NCBI GenBank assembly: GCA_032622095.1
Contig: CP136065.1
Coordinates: 247,997,474-248,061,473 of the forward strand
Source of the DNA: Siphonodentalium dalli
Taxonomy: Eukaryota; Mollusca; Scaphopoda; Gadilida; Siphonodentaliidae
Direction of reading: 5' to 3'
DNA length: 64,000 bases
In this document: piece after piece, positions 11,301 through 26,300 of the stretch
How the letters are laid out: each line of letters opens with the position of its first letter
Numbering within the stretch: position 1 is the first letter of the stretch
Program-made: the position numbers and the translations under genes
The notes under the pieces: generated by a model
Database searches by the model: none
What the model was told of the DNA's origin: nothing
What the model saw: the letters and a program-made list of their open reading frames with translations, nothing else

Positions 11301-14300
11301 ATGAATGCTATATTATCCTCAAAACACAGTGTGTGAGCCGAGCATTTGTTTATATACTGACGTAAAGAGTGGGTGACAAGCAAAACTCTCCACCATGGCG
11401 ACTTTTTTGGGAGAGTGATTCACGCATTTCACGGTGACCCAATCAACACCGAAATCTTGAGTGGCGAGTATTTGAGAGCGCTATATTGGTATGTTGTAAT
11501 TTTTATGGTGGCAATTTTATTGAAAGTTCACTAAGTTGGGTCCTTTGAGTGTTTTGTATATCGCATGCTCTTTACATGCTGTACTGTATCATAACATACC
11601 CTTTGTTTACTAACAATCTTGACAATAACATGCTATTTATGCGATATTTTACTTTAAACATATTTTATTGTGAATTATTCAATTTACAAAGGGATTGGGG
11701 TACAAGTTACAGAAACTTACAGGAGACCCTATGCGATATTTATGATTAGTAATTCAGTATAAGAACGAAATCTGTCTATATTTTATTATTCTTTCTGTTT
11801 ATGGTGGTTTTAATGGATGTGACTATTTTAACAGCAATATCCATCGCGAAGGCCATCCGTAATTATCCGTGCCTTTAATTTTGCCTTTTGAATTTGTTCT
11901 TTAAATATTAGAGGCATAATCTATGCTTAAAGTTTCAATGTAAATTTTAGCCATGAGTTTGTTTCAATCTAATTAACTACTTATAAACATGTGTAATTAT
12001 TTTGCCAATGAAAGTAGCTGTGTAAAGTACATGTATGTGGCCAATTTGTACATTTGTGAAAAAATTATAGCGGAAGCAAGAGGAAGATTAAAATTATATT
12101 TTGCATTTCATTGAATTCATTAAAGTAGAACAGGATTGTGGAGTTATTATAATCGTTTTTTAGCTCAACTTGACAAAGTCAAGTTTAAGCTATTGCCATG
12201 GGTTGGCATCCGTCCGCCCGTCCATCAACAATTTCTGTTATTACACCCTACAGGTCACAGGTCACATCTCTCATCCGATCATCACCAAACCTCATATGGA
12301 TTTTTTGGGTGAACTCTAGATGGGAGCCATAAATTTTTTCCGAAATTCGTTAAAAAAAAATTGGTCGCCAGCAGGCATCTTGGATTTCAAATTTGAATCC
12401 ATCGCTGCAGACCGCATTCATTGGAGAATTGTTTTAAAAATTAACAGGCATGTTTTGGATCACCCCTAGATAGGAGCTATCAAATTTGGCAGCCATCTTG
12501 AAGTTTACTCTTTGCAGGACTAAATCCTTTGGCACACCCTGCCAACGGCCATCTCGGATTTCACTCTTTGTATGACTAATTCCTTCGGCACACCATACAG
12601 ACCACATCCCTCATCTGATAGTTACCAAACTTCATATGGATCATCAGGGTGACCTCTAGATGAGAGTCATCTCAGATTTACTCTTTATATTATTATTACT
12701 GCATCCTTTGGCACTCCCTACAGCCAAATTTTTCATCCGATTAATCACAAACTGTTTATGCATCTTCAGGTTAACATCTAGGTCTGAGTCTGAGTTCTCT
12801 TTGCCCTATGGACTGTAATATTATAATATATGGCATGATCCCAATTCCAAGTTGAGCTACTGTGTCGCTGACACTTTCATTATTCATTCAGGTTGAAGAT
12901 GAGCCATCCGTATTAATTGAAAAATGCAAGAAATTGGCTGAAGTTCTCAAGTATGCGAGGAAGGTGGCAGTTTATACAGGGGCAGGAATCAGTACCGTAA
13001 GTTATTAAATAAACTAGCTTAATTACTTAGGTGCATGGATTATGCAATTCAATGATCTATTGGAACGTGTTTTTGAACATGAATGGTAAATGTGTACCTA
13101 TTCACATACATATGTTAGTATATTCATATTCTCTTGAACATTCATATAAGAGATCAGATTTGCATCTAGATGAAGCTAAGTTTACAGGGTATCTACCAAT
13201 CTGCTAAGGTCCCCTATTTTGAAGCACTTAATGCTTTTCAACTTGATAGGTCCTTCATATTTATACCCTCACGTTTTGAAGAAAAATGGGGATATAAGGG
13301 ATAGACTTTGTCTATCTGTTTGTCCGTCCAGACATATATCTCAGCCATGTGTTTATCAGATCTGAATTAAATTTGGTATGGAGGTTTGTATCGGGAATGT
13401 TTCAAAAGAGGGAACAATGACATCAAGGTTTTACATTCTAGAGTTATCCATCTTCGTTCATCTGGTAACTATGTTTTTTTCACATTTTGATTGTAAAATT
13501 GTTAAGTATATTTCAAATGTCAAGTAGAGCTTCAGTGTTATTAACTCTTTGATTCACTTTTATAGGCAGCATCAATACCAGACTACAGGGGACCAAATGG
13601 AGTGTGGACTTTACTGAAGAATGGCATATGTCCTGAGTAAGTGTGTTACCTGTGAAATATAAATCCATTTATGTGTTTTGATCACATGTTAGTGTTAAGT
13701 CTTCTTGGATATGAAATGCATGTCCCAATTAGACAAACCAATCAGCATATAGATTATGTCAATGTTCATATATATAATAACATACAATAATTAGCAGTTT
13801 GATTAAACTTTAATGATAGCCCTTGATGCTTTGGTAGTGAATATAAACATGGCCGCTGATTGATCTATGTGAGCCTGTGCTATTTTCAGCTGGTAATTCT
13901 TCAGTAGGAAACATGAATCTATTCATTGGAGGTGATTTTTGTTGACTTCAACCATTTCACATTAACAAGCATGAGATAATATTTTAATGTCAGAGAACAT
14001 AACTCCTGTCTGAATAATCATAAAACTTTAAAACCATATGTTTATCTATAATTTTCTTTTTACAATTTTTTGTAGCGTACAAGACCTGAGTGATGCGGAA
14101 CCAACGTTCACACATATGGCTCTTATAGAACTATACAAAAGTGGATATGTAAGTTCTTAATTATAGTAACACAATCTTTTAAAAAGTATCAAATTCATCA
14201 TTAGCTTTGCCTTAATCTTAATCCCAGAAAGTTTTATATAATTGTTAAGCATATCCATACACATGTATATGTTCAGAAGCTATTCCCATGTTTCAGAGTT

Positions 14301-17300
14301 TCTGTTATACTGGCATGGGATCCTTTTAAATGGTCCCATTCCCCTAGCCAAGTTTTCCCCTGTTGAATCGCCAGTTGATTTAAATTTGTAGGGTCCCATT
14401 CCCCAGCACAGATTTCCCCTGCTACCATACCCCAGCAGTCCTTCCCAGGAGGAAAACACAAGAGCACTTATTTGCTCCTGAAATTCAAAAGACAGGTGTA
14501 ATTGCACCCTGTAATATAATCCTAAGTTGGGTGTTTCTCAAACAAAATGTCATAATGGGATTTACACCTACATGTATGTCTACATGTAGTCACACTTTCA
14601 CATGCCCATAATTGAATTGAAACAGAAAAGGATCAAAATAAACCTTCAAATAGTTCAATATTGAATCAACGATTACAGTCATAATAATCATTTTGACAAG
14701 AGGGACAAGTGCACATTTTAGCACCCGTAAATTGAAAATTGCGAGCAATCTCTCCTGTCTCCTGGGAAGGACTGCCCAAGGACACATATCTTGTGTACAA
14801 AAGTAGAGATGTGTAATACTTCTCTCCATCTTGTTTGGATATAAATAAGGAATTTTAGGGGACAACGTTATTTGATATCTTTGTAAGAATACCGATTCTG
14901 AACGAAAGTGGTGATCAGAGATGGGCGGTATAGAAATTTCAATCTCGGTATCGGTAAATTTTCGTTGATTTACCTCGGTAAACGGTATGGTAATCGGTAT
15001 TGGTTCTTAATTATAAGACCAGATTAGAGATTCCCGGTAAATTGTGGTAGTCCAAGTTTATTACTGAACAGTATATGCCCACCGTCCATGGATTTACTAC
15101 ATTCGTGACTGCAGCTAACTTACGCAACAAATGACCTACACAATTAAGTGATATTCACACATCTCTGTGATGATTTACACGCATGCCGTCGCACAGCTTT
15201 TGAAAAGAATGAGAGAACGCATCAATGCATGACTGCAATATATACGTGTCAATTTCGTCACATTACATTTTCATGAATGAATAAAATTGTGAGTAGTAAT
15301 CAGTGACTACAATTCACAAATCGCAATGAAATGAGTGTTTACTGATAAACTTTACTCAATACAAAGACACACAAGTTGGCAACGCATGAAATTGATGAAT
15401 AATTTGATTACTGAAAATTCAATATTTTTAGTTTTGATTCGGTACTGTAAATCGGTATTACGCTGATACTGATACCGCATGGTAAATGCCGAGTATCGCC
15501 CATCTCCAGTAATGATTGTCTCCATGTTTTATGTCGCCAAATACATTCCCCTTTATATTTTTGTCAATATACAGGTTCTACCATAATTTAATTTAAAATT
15601 TAGATATCATGGTGGGTTACCGATGTGTTAAAATTAAGACATTATTCACTGCTTTGTGACTGTATATTCCGAAAATTCCGGATGTTACTCATCTGTAAAT
15701 AAGTTCTGATTGTTTGAATGGGTACATAGTCATACAGCTTCTGCGGATTATTTATTTATAGACTGCATTGTATTTTTTTACGATCACAATAATTTCTATT
15801 GCTTTCGAAGTTAGAGGGTTTGATAGCTTGACAACTTTGGTAGAAAATATTTGCAGCTAAAATTATCTGCCAATTACAATATCTTACACTTCTAGATTAT
15901 AATTTATAGACCTTTATGGTGAAAGTACATATAGATAAATCGTTGTTTCTACATAGAAATTATTTTTACTGGATTTTTCCCTTAGCAGCTACCGGTACCT
16001 GTCCCATTCCCCCAACCCATAGCGGAAACCCTTCATGTGTAGACATTATAGATACTAGTATTGATGCAGAGGTGTCAGGAAGACAGTCACACCCACACAA
16101 CAATTACAACTGACGTTTTTATTGTAATGAATGCTTTGTTGTAATTGTATTTATTGCATGAATAAAACATCTACATCAATTAAACCTAGCAATCACATGC
16201 TTTGTGATGTTCCAGGGGTAAAAAATAAGTTGATAAAAGCATCAAATACTTACATACTGACTTTATCTGCCCCCGAAAGGATCATTGAAGTGATAGTAAT
16301 TATCGCCTCAACAATAAAGGTCAACTTCGAATATGGGTGCGATCTGCCAATTTTTACCATATTTATGGTCCTTGTCGACATAGAATTTGCCGATTATTTC
16401 GGTTTACAGATGATAATTTTAGTTACAGTTATCCTATTGTTTTCAAATTTGGATGATATAAAAAACTTGTTCCCTGCTCTTCCATTCAGTTTTAAAACAT
16501 GGAATGGTCTTGCGATATATGCAAATTGATGAAACAATACAGATTAGTGGTATATGGTGAATACACTTACTATAATGATTAATGCTCAGTAATGAATTAA
16601 AATGAACGATTTACAAATTCCTTCATCTACAACCTACATTAACTGCGTTATGGTCTATTAAATGTTATTTCTGTTATTTCTGAATACAGATACAGTACAT
16701 AGTGTCACAGAATTGCGACGGACTTCATACGAGAAGCGGGTTCTCGAGAAACAGACTTTCAGAACTCCATGGCAACATGTATATTGAGGTAATGAAAAAA
16801 TTACATTGTTTTGGAATTCTGGTAAAACTGATACAAACAAAGGAATTTGGTGCTGTCCTATTTTAAAGATGTAAACATTATTGTGTGCTTATTTCAGTGA
16901 ATCGAACTCATAAGTGAGTAACTTGAGACTAGGCCAGTGAAAGAATGCAGCATTCAAATAATATTACCGAAAATCACGCCTATGTTGACACAATGTCTGA
17001 AACATTTTGGTCTTAATTTTGGACAAATCTTTCGGATATGATTAGGCCAAATAGAGTTGCCTCCTATAATTCATATATAAGAATGATGTTGTGTGCTGCG
17101 CATATAACATTTTTGAAAAAAAATGCTTTATTCTCTATTCCTATTGATCACCCCAGTGGAGTGTTTCACATCACTTTAACCCTTCCATGACTGGAGCTTC
17201 CTAAAATTTGGTGAAAACCCGGTGCCAATACATTCTCTTAAATAGCCTCACATATAAGAGAATACATTGGCCTAACAATATTTACCTTGAGTTTGTAAGC

Positions 17301-20300
17301 CGGTGCATTCTCTTATATATGCGAGGCTCTCTGTGGGAGACTCACATATATGAGAGAATACACTGGCACAGGATCTTTATTGCTGCACCAGCAGAGTTCC
17401 CGTCATAAAAGGGTTAATATTACTATGGTGAATCTACACTCTGTCTCGTGAGATCTTCATCACTTGTTTCAAACATGGATACCTTTATAATCAATCTTCT
17501 GAAAAACTTACTACTACTTAGTTTGATTCAAGTAAAGCTTTTCTTTGAAACCTAAAACTGAAGTATAGTTATTGTCGCACCTATTAAATTGGTAACCTCT
17601 AGATCACATTCAAATTTTCTTGGGGATAGCTATTAATTTCCGTGCATACTATAAGTCAAGCACCTAATTTAATCTGATGTTATAGAATTTTCCATCCATT
17701 TACCCTGTGCCAATGCATTCTCTTATATATGCGAGTCGACCATAGGTCGCCTCGCATATATAAGAGAATGCATTGGCCTAACAATTTTTTACAATTTTAA
17801 TAATTTTTTCTTGTATTCTTTAACAATTTTATAATTTCACCCATACAGAGCCCCAGACAAACATGAGCAGACGACACTCTTCTATATGCTTCTATATATG
17901 TGTGAGGCTCCCTGCAGGGTAATGGATGTTTTTTATTTTATGTCCTAAAAATTGTAAGAAACATTTATTTAAAAAAAATTATAAAAAATTGTTAGGCCAA
18001 TGCATTCTCTTATATATGCGAGGCGACCTATGGTCGACTCACATATATAAGAGAATGCATTGGCACAGGGTTAAAAAATCCCGACTTACGACTGGATTTG
18101 ATATGGCGGGTCACATATAGGTTTCTGACTTCAGAAAAAAAATGAACTCTTTTACTCATTTTGATCCAAAAAATAGCAATTGCGATAATCTCTTTTACAG
18201 ATATGTAAGTCATGCAAGCCGCACCGGGAGTACATTCGACTGTTCGATGTTACGGAGAAGACATCACTTCGTCGTCATAAAACTGGGAGAAAGTGTCATA
18301 AATGTTCAGGAAATCTGGTCGACACCATTGTGCATTTTGGTGAAAAAGGCGGAACAAAATCTCCATACAGATGGAAAGAGGCCATTAAATTTGCTGACTC
18401 TTGTGATATTATTCTCTGTTTAGGCACCAGTTTAAAGGTAACATTTCAAATATGTTCATTTCTAGCTTAAACTGACATGACTCGTTCCAACCGCAACATT
18501 ATGTATACAGATGTATCTCAAATCACATCTACATGAAAGATTTCCGAAACCTTTGATATTGCCAGGGTCCGTGCTGGACCGAAATTTACTTTTGCCAAAT
18601 TATTTGCCAAATGAAAATATTTTTTGCCAAATTCTTTTAGAATTTGCCAAATGTTATCCCTGATAGTATCATTTTCTGTAAACTTGATTGGATCTTATGT
18701 TTTGACACTCGCGGTTTGAACGACGTTTGATATCGATAGGAAAGCATTTAGTTAATAATTATACTCGCATCTCTATTGTGGTTTATCATACAACAATAAA
18801 TCAATCACCGAATAACAATAATATGATAGAAGGGTTGCTTCATCAGAAGGGCGCGTCACATTGCAAGAGGATTAGCAATGTAAACACCACCACCACCACC
18901 ACCACATAAAATACGGGTAATCCCTCCACCCATCAATACCAATGCTATCAGATTAAATTCATCTTAATAGAGGTGTTAACTGTTCCTAAACTATATAAAA
19001 CACCACTAATATAATTATATTGTATAAGAGTTTTCTGAAATTAATGGTATTGATCGACCAATATTTTTCAACTTTCTTGAATTAAAAAGTGACTTGCCAA
19101 AACTTTTGCCAAACAAAAATATTTTTTGCCAAATGTGAATTATTTTTGCCATTGGCAAATTTGGCAAGTGGCAGCGCAAATCCTGGATATTGCACTGAAA
19201 ATTTTATGTTTTGTTTCTTAAATTTGAGATTGTTTCATTTGTGCCAGTACAAAATTTTTAATCAGCAGTAACATAAAAATTGCACATGTAGACCATAGGA
19301 AGCTTTCTTCGCTCTGAAATGTTTATGGTACCACATAATTTTTATGATTAAAACAAAGCGAAAGCAGTGCGTGATGCCAAGAATACAAATGTCGCAATAT
19401 TTGTTCTGGACCCAAACATCATGTTCTTTGTATTTTTTATGACTTCAATGTATCTCTCTGGGACATATAATACTCCTAAAACGGTCATTCAGGGTTTTAT
19501 TGGTCTATTTCAATACCGGCCAAAATTCATAAACGATATTATAAATTTATGGTGATGTGGATTTAACTCAAGTTGAAGATATTGTAATATTTAATGACAG
19601 ACTTGGTGCTAATGTTTGTCTCATACATTTGGTTTTCAGCAGCCAATAAGAAGCATGTTAGCAATTTGTCTGCTAATTCATGAACAAACTTGGTCAAAAA
19701 AATAAAAAATCCTGTATTCTCAAGCAATCTAAATTGTTTATTTGCAAATTCACCCACACAATTCCAAGAGTGCAAAATCTAATTTCCCATTCTCAATTAG
19801 AAAGTTAAAAGGTATCAAAGATAAAAGTCGCTGGATGAGAAACTGCTTGAAAAATAACATTATTTGAATCCATGAAAATATTTATAAATCTAATAATTCT
19901 ACAATTGCTTCGGATATTGAAATTTCAGGGTTCTCACTCACTCGCTAGATTTTCAAGTCTGAAATTTATAGGAAAGTTAAAGTCCTTACATATGTGAAGC
20001 GGGTGGTGTAAAACATAGTATCGAACATGATGGTGGGCAATGCAAGCAAATTTCTTGCCGAATTAACCAACTGTTATAAACTGACAGAGAATTTTTACTT
20101 TACCTTCAAACTTCATGGGATCTGTGCATGACTGGCTAAGAACCCTGGTACTAAACTGCGTCCAATCCTTTGATCAGTGAGGCTGAAGAATTTATGCAGG
20201 GAATCCCTTGATTTTTCATGGGTAATTGCAGTTTACCATAAACAAATCCAATTAGCACGGTAATAACTAAATCTTTTGACAAACTGATTAGGGAATATGA

Positions 20301-23300
20301 TTATGTGGAGTACTTCTGTAGTGTACATAACATTCCACCATGTATATCATGTGTAGTTCACTATTTAAAGGTACTCATTCCGATTTAACGCTCTTAAATT
20401 ACTATTTCTTTGGCTTCAGGGGTAAAAAATATTTGATTTGAGTCGACCCACCCATCAAAGCTCAGAGTGATCAGATATCGATTTTTGAAGTTTGTTATTT
20501 CAATTGTTTGTGGCCCAGAAACAGGCCATCAAACGGATGGTCTCGGACAAAATTGCAGATGAAGATGAATAACGCTAAAAACAAGTGGTAATATGGCCAA
20601 ATTTTTTGAATACTCAAGAGGTAATACAGCCATATTTCGTTGCACAAAATGTTGATAAATTAAATAACACGGTTTCGGAAATTTTATACCATAGTTGACA
20701 GTGGTTAGCATTATTTTGTTACAATTAATCGATTCTGATAACTAAAGCGTATTTTGAAGAAATGTTATTGATGTTGTTTTTATCTTGATGATATGGGGAC
20801 CCTCTGATCGGATTGAGTACCTTTAATATTTTTAAATATACATAATATGCCACCACACTGTAGACACATGTGTCTATTTTCAGGTGCTAAAGAAATACTC
20901 TGATCTCTGGGGAATGGATCAAAAGAAACAGGACAGACCAAAAATCTACATCGTAAATCTACAGTGGACGCCAAAAGATGGTGATGCTGCTATGAAAATA
21001 AACGGTATAATATAAAAATATATATTAATATTTCACCTCACCCAGAAATGGCACCGTCTGATTGGCCAACAGCTGTGTCCTATATTGTGTAGTGTTGTGC
21101 TAAAGTTAGCACCTGTTTATATTATCATGCTAAATTGATCACAATACTTTACCACTCACATGCAAAAAGTAATGAACAGAGACTCCCATCTCGAGAACGC
21201 TCAATAGAAAATTTGTATAATGGGGGTTAAATGTAGCATGCCATGAGCTTTACGCAACATTGAAGTTGCTGACATTGTTTGGGCTGTCAATTTATAAACC
21301 CTGATCCTCCATTCTGTCATTAAGTTTTTAGTGCGGGAATTGTTCTCAAAGCAGATAGGAAATTTGACTCTGGGGCGATCGGTTTTTTCCATTTTGTTTG
21401 GAAAATCCCGCGCTAAATATAGAAACGGCATACTTGTACCCAGCCGGTTACAGAGTCAGAAAGGAAGTATGACTGGTGCGCTCTGGTAGAGATTGATACA
21501 CACCCCTCTGAGCACTATACCCATGTAGTAAACTCCAACCTTAACCCTTTACCCAACAGAACGGCCCTGTGCCAATGCATTCTCTTATATATGCGAGTCG
21601 ACCATAGGTCGCCTCGCATATATAAGAGAATGCATTGGCTTAACACATTAAAAATTATAAAATTGTTAAAGAATGTAAGAAAATATGGTAAAAAGTGTTA
21701 AAAAAAGATTTTTTTTAGGCCAATGCATTCTCTTATATATGCGAGGCGACCTATGGTCGACTCGCATATATAAGAGAATGCATTGGCACAGGGCATAACT
21801 GTAACCATCACAATGTGGTCAATGAGCCGGTTCCAATGATATCCATATGTGTATGGTTTTATTGAGACAGACCGAAGATATTTTAGGCTGTTGAATCTTT
21901 ATTTGGCCGGTTTTGGCCAGTTTGTTGGGTAAAGGGTTAATCTATTAATTTTAATACTCCACATTGGACACCCAAAAAATTATGACATGCCTATGAAAAT
22001 AAAACATATGATATAAAAATATACATTATTAGTCTACAGTGGATATCAAAAGATGATGTCTCTGATTTGAAAATCAATATTACAATATTAAAAGATACAT
22101 TGCTAGTCTACAGTGGATGTCACAGGATGGTACTATACCAACTGAAGTCACTTAAAAAATAAACTCCCATAATAGTTTGTTAGACCCACGTGTGTGTATA
22201 AACTGAAGCGGATGCACAATCGACTCTAGTAGGGAGGCTCACATATATAAGAGAATACATTGGCCTAACAATATTTACCTTGACCTTGTGAGCCAATGTG
22301 CATTCTCTTATATATGCGAGGCTCCCTATGGGAGACTCACATATATAAGAGAATGTACTGGCACAGGATCTTTAATGCTGCACCAGCGCTGCTCCCATCA
22401 TGAAAGGGTTAATGGAATGGAATCAAACCTTGAAATAGGGTGTCTGTCATTTGCAGAATGAGGTCCCCAGAGGGTGAATTTAGTGCTACCCCGCATAGCG
22501 GGCTAGCATCACCAAATTCATCCTCTGGGGACCTCATTCTGCTTATACCTTAACAGAATGAGGTTCCCAGAGGGTGAATTTGGTGATGCTAGCCCGCTAT
22601 GCGGGGGTAGCATCACTAAATTCACCCTCTGGGGTCCTCATTCTGCAAATGACAGACACCCTATTTCAAGGTTTGAATGGAATCATGAATTTGTGTTGTA
22701 GCTTCTCATAATATGAGCTTGAATTAATTATTTTTGCCGGATTACAGGGAAATGTGACTTTGTGATGAGAAGATTAATGGAGGAGTTGAACACATCAGTA
22801 CCAACCTACAGCAGGTAAGGAAAATATAAAATGTTTCCATTCTTGGGAATCGTTCCCAGGGAAGAAATTTATTTTGGATTTTATCTTAGGCAACCAAGAA
22901 TATTGAATTACATGCAATAACTCATAAATCACTCAATTTGATCAAATTTGTGCGGTTTAAAATCTTTTTAAATGATCATAATTATTGGTTTCCTAATGTA
23001 ATTACACAGTTTAAAGGCATCGTGCTGAATTCCTAACTTATAAATCACGAAGCCATTAAACTGTGTAATTAGATTACTTATACACCCATCAGTAAGCCTG
23101 AGGGCCCATGATTGTTTATACTGTATACACCCATCAGTAAGCCCGGAGGGCCCATGATTGTTTTGACACTTTAGACTGGGCTTACTGACGAGGACCCCAC
23201 ATTCAAAATTTCAATTAGCATTCATAGTGCTGATCTAATGTCATGTTTATATGAATCATGATGTATATTAATTTATTTAATGAAAATAAATTCTTTTGTG

Positions 23301-26300
23301 TTTTATTATGTTAGATAGATATTTATAATAAGACATCAAAATCATCTTACATATTGTAACACAGTATATTGAGAAACACAATGGGGGAGGTAGTATTAAT
23401 GAAACACAATGGGGGAGGTAGTATTAATGAGTTTTCAATGGAAAATTAGTTGGAGTAATGCTATGTTTGTACATGAAATTTTGTCCTCTTCATTGTGAGT
23501 TAACCTGACATCAATGTATACTCGCCCTCCAAGTTCTAAAAAAACGGGGTGGGCTTATCTTCGTGGACCAACAACCCATGATTGTTTTGGGAGCAAAAGC
23601 ATAGACTGGGCTTATCCTCAGGGATGGGCTAACTGATGGGACTATACAGTAGGAACCCGAGACTATTACTTATAATTACGTCTCGGTGATAAATATCAAC
23701 CTGAAAATGCATTATAAATTGGAAATATTGTTAAATATTGGGAACTTTATTGTGATTTTTGCCATGATGTCGCATGTAGCCATGATATCGCGTGTTGCCT
23801 TGATGTTGGGTGTTGCCATGATGAAATTCCCAATAGTAATTTTCCTATCTAAATGCATTAGCATTTTGCAAACAACGGAATTTAATTTTTTATTACTTGT
23901 TTTACAGATTGTTTGCGCTGAATGTTAGGGGAGGTGGGAGGAAAAAACATACAAATAAAATTGGGAATATTTTATTTTTTTAGTTTCTCACAAAATAGGG
24001 TAGGTAGAATTAAAATTTTATTCAAACATATTGAATATATGGCAAACACTATTGAAAATGAACTGCATGTAATTATTGCAATATCTAAACTACATTTGAT
24101 TAATGTCCAAGTAAGAACTTTGCCATACCACTTTATTATTTCTCTCTTCTTGCAGGGAATATGATCCGATATTCATGCTGGGTACCAGTCTTAGGCCAAG
24201 AGAGCTACGTAGTACAACCAAGAAATTGCTCATCCCACCTATGGATTATAAATACACTGAAGATATGCTGACCGAAATAGGTGAAAAGAAATTCAAGCCT
24301 AAGAACCATGTGATGTGTAAACAAAACGCTCAAACATCAAACCGAAAACGGGAGCATAAGACGAGCAGAAGAGTCGAGAAGGGGGATAATTCAAAAGTGC
24401 ACCAAGATTTAAAGAAACCATTCCATATAGCACATCTCTTGAAAGAAGAGAAAAATGTCAATACATTGCATGTTACAAAGATGGCTGAAGATTTTAAGCC
24501 GCCACCATTCCTGGAATATGATCCGCGATATTACTGGACACTCAACCAACAGCTACCTCCGCCTCCATATTCCATAAATAGCTTCCAGGTAGGTTCCGGT
24601 CCGAGTGACTTTGGATCGCCCGATATGTTAACTCATCAGATGATGCAGAATGAGATGTACAGACGACAGTTAGCGTCACCTGGAGGAGTAAACCCTGAAA
24701 TCTACCAAGCCATGCTTCAGCATATGCATCAATGGAGTGCTGGAAATCAACAAGCTACAGGGTCCAGTTCCTCACCTGTGAAATCAGAAAATAATTCAAC
24801 AAAAGTGCCTCAAAATGTGGATAAATCTGCTGACAGCACAGAAACGTCCTCAACGAATACCTCACAACACCATTTTACCTCACCTCTATCGCATCATCTT
24901 ACACCATCACTGCATGTCACCTCACCGCTGTCACCTCACCTAACACGATCGCCTCATTTTACATCAACGCTATCGCCTCACCTTATTCCATCACCTCATT
25001 TTACTTCACCCCTATCTCCTCATCACAATATGCATCAGTCTACATCATTTCTGCTCGCTCACCAAAACTCGCCATTGCTCTCTAATCACCTCCCATCACA
25101 AATGTCTAGCTTGACCTCACCCTTTTTACCCACTTTGACCTCACCCATTTTGCCTCATATAGCTACACCACCTCGTTCCAATATACCTGTAATCTCCCGT
25201 CTTCTCTCAGCTCAATCACCTCATGCTTCATCGAATTCTCCAACAAAAAGCAATGATATTAATACAAGCAAGAATTGTGATACTAAATACGAAGCTGTGA
25301 TGATGACTAATAGAGAGTTTCTTCCCCGGAATCCATTCGGAGGACTCATTCCAAATTTACCACCTGTTGGAATGATGGGTGAGAACCCGGCTGGAATGAT
25401 GGGTGAGAACCCGGCTGGAATGATGGGTGAGAACCCTGCTGTAATGATGGGTGAGAACCCGGCATTAATTTCTGGTTTTGCTGCAGCTAATTTCTCAACG
25501 CAATATGAGAAAATCTTACCGCAACTGGTGAAGAAAGAAACAGATGGTTTCCATGGTGATGCTGTAAATTTATCGAAGCAACATCTTGAAACATTATCGG
25601 AGCCAAAAGAAGAGTTGGTCAAACTATATGAGACAAGTTATCTGGACCGTAGTAGGACTAGGAATATTTTAAATCGGCTTCGGAAAAATGTAGCCGAACA
25701 GAAGAATAATAAAACAGTAGCTGAATTGTTAGAAAAACGGCAAGACTTACTCGAGGACCATAATTATTACAATAAGACAAAAACAAACAAGATAGAAACG
25801 GATGTTAAATCTTCATCTCATCATAGTTACCATAGTAACAGTAATGTAGGAGATGATGCTACATCAGGGGAGACAACCGACACTGCCTCAGAAACAGCAT
25901 CATCACCAGACTGTTTTAAAGACTTAAATAATCGCAGCTCAATAATGGCTAGCAGTGCAGACAACCTAATTATTATATCAGATGATACGTCCAGCCATCT
26001 GGATTATGATGAGCATTCAGCGTCTTCAATGGACATTCCAGAAAATTCCGATGATGTAGGCTCTGATTGTACCATTACAGCATCACCAACATTGATCTCA
26101 GAATACAGTATTCAGAAACCGCGGACCAAACCTAAAAATATATCAACTGAAGGTAACACACAAAATATGCAAGCTAAATCAGAGTCAAATGAAGAATCTA
26201 GGTTTAGTCGTGATGAGGAAAATATGAACATTATTTCTAAAACTCAGGAAGATGAGAAAAACCATAAAGGTGAAACAGACTCTGACAACGACTCCAACTC

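Noticed and set aside
16131-16529. 132-codon open frame with hydrophobic stretches in SIRT7 intron 5
   Set aside because: It has no recognised motif and resembles, in inverted form, the region at 14590-14865, so it is more likely old repeat sequence than a gene.
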